NCBI GenBank assembly: GCA_038093975.1
Contig: JBBPTG010000337.1
Span: 1-22,945 of the forward strand
Direction of reading: 5' to 3'
Origin: Chalciporus piperatus
Taxonomy: Eukaryota > Basidiomycota > Agaricomycetes > Boletales > Boletaceae
Length of the DNA: 22,945 bases
Shown here: positions 18,290 through 22,945 of the stretch, in pieces
Numbering within the stretch: the stretch's first letter is position 1
Layout of the letters: every line of letters starts with the position of its first letter
Translations under genes and position numbers: made by a program
The notes under the pieces: generated by a model
Databases searched by the model: none
What the model was told of the DNA's origin: nothing
What the model saw: only the letters and a program-made list of their open reading frames with translations

Positions 18290-18965
18290 GTGTACTAAAA
18301 GTGTAGTTCACAATGTGGGAAAGGGTATTAGGATTGAGTGTAGTGAAGTGTACAAAAAAGCGTAGTAAAAGTGTAGTTACAAGTGTGGGAAAGTATAGCT
18401 AGATTGAGTGAGCAAAGTGTACAAAAAAAGTGTAGTAAAAGTGTAGTAAAAGTGTGGGAAAGTGTAGCTAGATTGAGTGTAGCTAAAGTGTACAAAAAAG
18501 CGTAGTAAAAGTGTAGTCAAGAGTGTGGGAAAGTATAGCTAGATTGAGTGTAGCAAAAGTGTACAAAAAAGCGTAGTAAAAGTGTAGTGAAATGTGTGGG
18601 AAAGTGTGTAGTGATAGAGTGTAGCTAAAGTGGACAAAAAAGCGTACTAAAAGTGTAGTTACAAGTGTAGTGATTGAGTGTAGCAAAGTGTAACAAAAAA
18701 GCGTAGTAAAACTTGAATCAAATGTGTAGGAAAGTGTAGCTAGATTGAGTGTAGCTAAAGTGTACAAAAAAGCGTAGTAAATGTGTAGTTACAAGTGTGG
18801 GAAAGTGTATTAGGTTAGAGTGTAGCAAAAGTGTACAAAAAAGCGCAGTAAGTGTGTAGTTACAAGTGTAGCAAAGTATGTGGAGATCAAACCTATTGAA
18901 AGTGTACAAAAAAGCATACACAAGTGTACAAAAAATATGGTAGCTATCTAGTGTAGGAGATCCTA
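18290..18965. repeat. Array of about 70-bp units (AGTGTACAAAAAAGCG), copy B
   Basis: Reverse complement of 1215-1860. Constant blocks contain GTGTACAAAAAAGCGTAGTAAAA. It is purine-rich on this strand with A6 runs recurring at roughly 70-base spacing. Not protein-coding. Confidence 0.8.
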
Positions 18966-19099
18966 ATAAAGTGTAGCTACATTTCCCTAATGCTCGGACT
19001 TGACACAAAATCCGCGCGAAAAAGTCACGTGACCATGTTGAATTTGCCGCGCCACCTCTTCGACTCTCTCTCACCACTACACCACACCTCAACAACAAC

Positions 19100-19755
19100 A
19101 AAACGGCCGGCGAGGGCTCAAAAGCCCCGCCGGCATCGCCAGGTGAGTGAAAACTCGCTCACCACCATATCCGCTCACCTCGCAAACAGCCTGCTGCCAC
19201 CTACCACCTCACTCTCGACACGAAAACGACGAAAACGCGAAAACGCGGCCGGCGTGGGCTCAACAGCCCCGCCGGCTTCACGAGGTGAGTGATAAGCCAC
19301 CTGCTCACCCCGCAAACAGCCGCTTGCACAGCTCGGCCCACTACCACCTACCACACCACTCTCGACACGAAAACCACGAAAACGCGAAAACGCGGCCGGC
19401 GTGGGCTCAACAGCCCCGCCGGCTTCACGAGGTGAGTGAAAACTCGCTCACCACCACATCCGCTCACCCCGCAAACAGCCGCTCGCACTGCGCGGCCCAC
19501 TACCACCTACCACACCACTCCCGACACGAAAACGACGAAAACGCGAAAACGCGGCCGGCGTGGGCTCAACAGCCCCGCCGGCTTCACGAGGTGAGTGAAA
19601 ACTCGCTCACCACCACATCCACTCACCGCGCAAACAGCCGCTCGCACTGCGCGGCCCATTACCACCTACCACACCACTCCCGACACGAAAACGACGAAAA
19701 CGACGAAAACGCGAAAACGCGGCCGGCGCGGGCTCAACAGCCCCGCTGGCTTCAA
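19100..19755 (+). repeat. GC-rich hairpin array, copy B (five hairpins)
   Basis: Five hairpins with GCCGGC-based stems of about 11 bp and a TCAACA-type loop are at 19106-19134, 19248-19276, 19395-19423, 19554-19582 and 19722-19750. The first four are followed by GGTGAGTG; in three of them this can pair with the CGCTCACC lying a few bases on. The unit is 147 or 159 bp. The open frame through it (209 codons from 19147) is the repeat itself and is not called as a gene. Confidence 0.8.
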
Positions 19756-20430
19756 AGGTTCGTGTTTATTTATTGACTAACACACCTACTCACCTCGTAC
19801 ATAGCTGCTCGTGTTGCATGGCACTTCATTAACTTGTAACTATTGTACCACAATACATGTAATAGTTAGACATAATATATTTCGCATTTTCTGAACTGTC
19901 ATAAGGTGTGAATTAATCATAAGATATAGTGAACTAGTAATTGGGACTGGGTGACTGGATTACTGGGTGACTGGATTACTGAGGTGACTGGAAGTGACTG
20001 GTGACTGGGTTACTGGTGTGACTTGTGTGACTGGAGTGACTGGAGTGACTAGATTACTGGATTACTGAGTGACTGGATTACTGAAATGACTGGATGACTG
20101 AATGGCTGGATGACTGGACTACTGAGACTACTGGATTACTGGACCACTGAGTGACTAGATTACTGGAATACTGGAATACTGGATGGCTGGAGTAATGAGA
20201 CAACTGGATTGCTGGATGACTAGGGCACTGTGCTACTAGGCTGCTGAGATGACTACATGACTGGGAAACTGGGCTACTAGGCTACTGAGATAACTGGATG
20301 ACTGGAACACTGGGCTACTGAGCTACTGAGACTACTGAGACTACTGAAGTGACTGGGCTAATGAACCAATGAGATTACTGAAATGACTGGCTGACTGGAT
20401 GACTGGGCAACTGAGCAACTGGCGTACTGG

Positions 20431-20484
20431 TTTAACTGATCCAGTCATTCCAGTAACTTCAGACTTTTTGCAGTGTTGCTGATG
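20431..20484 (-). repeat. Right 54-bp terminal inverted repeat, copy B
   Basis: Identical to 2730-2783 and the exact reverse complement of 17271-17324. Ends GCAGTGTTGCTGATG, immediately before LINE sequence. Confidence 0.92.
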
Positions 20485-20910
20485 TACAAGGTAATGAGAA
20501 AGGAAAGAATGAATGATCGTAACACCAACCCCTTCGCCACCAGACCGGGTCATTACCTTATAGACAGATTCAACAGGGCAATGCGGGGAGTGGCCAAAAC
20601 CAACAACATCTCAAAGCGTAACATCACTATCAACTGGATCTCGGCGCACAGCGGAGTAGAGGGCAACGAAAGAGCAGACGAGGAAGCCAAGAGAGCGGCA
20701 GGAGGACCGGAACAAACAAGCCCCAAACGTCACCTCCCTACATTTCTGCGCAAGGCGCCACTGCCGCTAAGCATCTCCGCTTGCCTTCAATGGCAGCGGA
20801 AAACAACGCACGAACGATGGGAACGGAAATGGGCTAAGTCCGCACGCTTTGAACGACAGAACAAAGTTGATACAAAACTACTGTTACGAACGCTCAGTTC
20901 CTTATCCTAG
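20485..20910 (+). pseudogene. LINE-type RNase H, C-terminal fragment
   Basis: The frame contains RPGHYLIDRFNRAMRG, then ISAHSGVEGNERADEEAK, the typical end of an RNase H fold (W-x-x-x-H-x-G-x-x-GNE-x-AD), followed by a basic tail with LPTFLRKAPLPLSISA and WERKWAKSARFERQNKVD. This arrangement is seen in the C-terminus of fungal Tad1-like non-LTR retrotransposons and in RNase H genes derived from them. The N-terminal RNase H part, with its first catalytic residues, and the upstream RT are missing because the sequence begins at the TIR element. The frame ends at a TAG at 20908. The first dozen codons (from the TIR) are not part of the original protein. Non-functional. Confidence 0.75.
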
Positions 20911-21085
20911 TCTTTCCTACACTTACTACATTTCTCTTTCACTTTTGCACTTAGTCGCTTTCTCTCCCTTTTCTGTTATCTTATCTTATCAAGATCACAT
21001 CACGTGACCCGCTGACATCAGCTAGGTCTAGCCTTTCGCTTATGTAACGTGGCTGTGCGTGGCTGTGCATCTTCCCCACTGTCCA
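20911..21085. other. Pyrimidine-rich flank, no gene
   Basis: CTTTC-rich DNA, then ATCACATCACGTGACCCG near 20996. A TGTAACGTGG near 21045 could be an LTR start, but no partner end or target duplication could be established. Confidence 0.3.
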
Positions 21086-21217
21086 TGACTCATACCGAGT
21101 CACCATGACTCAGACTCTTATTGACTCATTATGACTCACCGTGACTCATACTGACTCACGCTGACTCATCTCGCTTACTAGTCATATACGCTATTGGCTG
21201 TTACTCGCCATGACTCA
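21086..21217 (+). promoter_or_regulatory. Array of eight TGACTCA sites
   Basis: TGACTCA starts at 21086, 21106, 21122, 21132, 21142, 21152, 21162 and 21211. The five central copies are exactly 10 bp apart, placing them on one face of the helix. TGACTCA is the palindromic site of fungal Gcn4/Cpc1-type and AP-1-like bZIP activators. It lies about 90-220 bases upstream of a TATA box, a normal distance for an upstream activating region. Whether it serves a host gene or a transposon LTR is not known. Confidence 0.6.
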
Positions 21218-21302
21218 TATCTAGTCATACCTAGTTATATAGTTAAGGTTTACTAGTCATATAGTTAAGGTTTAGCCACAACATGTACAAACACTGTCAA
21301 TA

Positions 21303-21311
21303 GTATATAAA
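21303..21311 (+). promoter_or_regulatory. TATA box (TATATAAA)
   Basis: TATATAAAC followed by a pyrimidine-rich stretch with CTCTCCAGTCTTGTTCTCC about 25-45 bases on, the usual place for transcription starts in fungi. Direction is rightward. No gene could be assigned to it in the window. Confidence 0.5.
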
Positions 21312-22945
21312 CCCGGGTTGACAAGCACTGGCTCTCCAGTCTTGTTCTCCTGGAGTTTCCTCTTCTTGAACTTCATGGGCCAAGCGCTCCTGCTTGCCTA
21401 GTCTGATCCTCAGCTCTAGTTACTGAGTTGATGTGGTTTCGCTAGGGCATGTTGTCTGATGATAGCGCTAGCTCTTGATTGAGTTGAGTCGTTTCATTAG
21501 AACAAGACTTCTTATTAATCCTCTCTGCCTCAGTGTCTCGTCACTGCCGCACTCGTTGTACGCCATCTGCACCGTCGTCGCAAGTGGGTGCCTGCGCTGC
21601 TTGTTCGCGCCTCGTCGTCGTTGCTGCTAGTCAGCTCACCATCGTATGCCACTTCATCGTCGTCGCAAGTGGGTACCAGCACAATCGAGAAACGTGCTTC
21701 GTCGTCGCTGAAGATAACTAGGTCAGCAAATATATCGTCGTCCGCGTTGAGTCTGCCAGTCAGCTCACCATCGTCCTCATCACTGAAGATAACTCGGTCA
21801 GCAAATCCGACGTCATCGTCGTCACCGTCGTCGAGCTTGCAAGTCAGCTCATCATTGTCAACATCGTCGAGCCTGCCAGTCAGCTCGTCGCCATCGTTCG
21901 CGTACACGCTCATCGAGATCGAGCTCATCGTTGCTGCTATCGCAACAGTACGTCATCACCGTGTTACAACCTTAGCAGAGTACTTACCTCTGTCGTCTAT
22001 TGCGCTGTCGTCGCGCTCACCATCCTTGTCACTGTCGAGGCTGCTAGCCAGCTCATATCGTCATCACTGTTGCTGCGTCCGCAACATGTCGTCATCGTCG
22101 CCACATACTCAGACCTACCTAGCTTTGGTCGTGAGCTAAAGAGTCACTACCTAGTGTTGATGACTGCGTCATGACACTTGGATAAACTCGATCACACTGC
22201 CCGGACTCTAGGGCTAAAGAGTTGGTCGTTTGACCGTTGGCGTACGTGACACGCTCGGAGAAAGCAACTCTGTTCCCACTGCTGCACATACGGCTGTCCA
22301 CCGTTCTAAACGGGATAATGTTGCTGTTCCCCATAGTGCACAAGGGGCTCTTTGATCATTGGAGATCGCTTGGGTATTACCAATAGCCTTTGCGTGTACA
22401 CATGATCCAGGTTTGCGTGATCACCTGTTGACGTCACGAATTCGCCTTCTGGCTTTTCATTTCTCATGGGTCAGCATTTAGTGCCCAGTTTCTGTTACCC
22501 ATTCGTCGTTGTCGTCACCCCACATCCCTATCTGCGTACATCGTCGTCGCTGTCTCGCGACTCTGCTAGAGTGTCTACCTCTACCGTGTACATCGTCACC
22601 GTTGCTCTGCAACTATTCCCCTGCAACTAGAGTGTCTACCTCTGTTGCGCATTTCGCCGCCGTCACCCGCGAAGCCTGAAAGATAGCTTCACGATCTGTT
22701 GAACCTCACTTGGTCTTCTATACCGGTTTGGACAATCAACATGCAGTACTCTAGCAGTACTTAGAAGATCAATACCCTGAGTTATCGCAACTCACGTGCA
22801 AGAGCCGCCGCCGCTCGACTTCTTCTCCCTCGACATCTACAAGCTTGAAAGATAGCTTTACGACTTTATCGTTATCGTCTAGTCGTCTCGTCACCAGTAC
22901 GCCACTCAACTGTCGATCGCAAGTGGGTACCTGCGCTGTCTTCGC
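21312..22945 (+). other. Repetitive TCG-rich leader-like region, no recognised gene
   Basis: 1.6 kb with many TCGTCG/TCATCG trinucleotide runs and imperfect repeats: GCAAGTGGGT(G/A)CC at 21580, 21665 and 22919; TGAAGATAACT(A/C)GGTCAGCAAAT near 21708 and 21785; TAGAGTGTCTACCTCT near 22568 and 22628; TGAAAGATAGCTT near 22677 and 22852. A minus-strand frame (21530-21928, 132 codons) reads as acidic repeats such as DELTGRLDD, and plus-strand frames are Ser-rich; neither has a domain. A TGACGTCA (CRE-like) site is at 22430. It may be the leader of a retroelement continuing past the window. Confidence 0.35.

Larger units (their letters stand above)
17271..20484 (+). mobile_element. Non-coding modular TIR element, copy B (complete, 3214 bp)
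   Basis: Both 54-bp termini are present and are perfect inverted repeats (CATCAGCAACACTGC ... GCAGTGTTGCTGATG). Inside, in order: CCAGT arm (17325-18210), AT-rich link, GTGTAGTAAAA/ACAAAAAAGCG array (18290-18965), a unique segment with TCACGTGACC near 19025, GC hairpin array (19100-19755), AT-rich spacer (19755-19950) and ACTGG arm (19950-20430). No transposase is encoded. The left flank is the Copia RT and the right flank a LINE RNase H; no target duplication is visible (left ...TTCCCATT, right TACAAGGT). The junctions therefore are not those of a simple insertion. Confidence 0.88.

Noticed and set aside
17271..20484. Helitron interpretation of the modular element
   Set aside because: Helitrons lack terminal inverted repeats and end in CTRR after a hairpin; here the ends are perfect 54-bp inverted repeats ending GCTGATG.
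21045..21971. Possible complete Gypsy-type LTR (TGTAACG...GTTACA)
   Set aside because: Only six bases of end symmetry, no target duplication, no primer-binding site after the putative end and no second copy in the window.

Overview
This window looks like a transposon-rich stretch of a filamentous fungal genome, most likely a mushroom-forming basidiomycete (Agaricomycetes). The pointers are short GT-AG introns of about 57-64 nt with CTNAC-like branch sites, CpG-rich coding DNA, and the mix of a tyrosine-recombinase retrotransposon, a Ty1/copia element and a LINE-type RNase H remnant. No prokaryotic gene, rRNA or credible tRNA was found. Assignments rest on reading the sequence and motifs; no database search was possible.

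Layout. 1-2783 is a truncated copy (A) of a non-coding element with 54-bp terminal inverted repeats, built from tandem-repeat modules. 2871-3619 is a small three-exon host-type gene of unknown function. About 4187-10885 is a DIRS/Ngaro-like retrotransposon: Gag with zinc fingers, reverse transcriptase-RNase H, and an intact tyrosine recombinase, bracketed by diverged direct repeats. 11076-12526 is CpG-rich DNA without a convincing gene, holding two long hairpins that share their arms. At 12527 a gene begins and is cut after about 30 codons by a Copia element (12616-17270). That element has a 536-bp 5' LTR, a primer-binding site matching the anticodon arm of initiator tRNA-Met, Gag, protease, integrase and half of the RT.

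The Copia integrase is interrupted by an inverted solo LTR of the same family (15022-15557) with a clean 5-bp target duplication. The Copia RT is cut by a complete copy (B, 17271-20484) of the same TIR element seen at the left edge, in opposite orientation. B is followed by the C-terminal RNase H part of a LINE, not by the rest of Copia. The right 2 kb carries a strong promoter-like block (eight TGACTCA sites, five of them exactly 10 bp apart, upstream of a TATA box), then a CG/TCG-rich repetitive leader with no recognisable gene.

Insertion order inferred from nesting: host gene at 12527, then Copia, then the solo LTR inside it. The TIR element junctions formed separately. Copies A and B are 14.5 kb apart in inverted orientation and could have mediated an inversion, which would explain why B lies between unrelated sequences without a target duplication. 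The most unusual object is this 3.2-kb modular TIR element; the best-preserved coding system is the tyrosine-recombinase retrotransposon.
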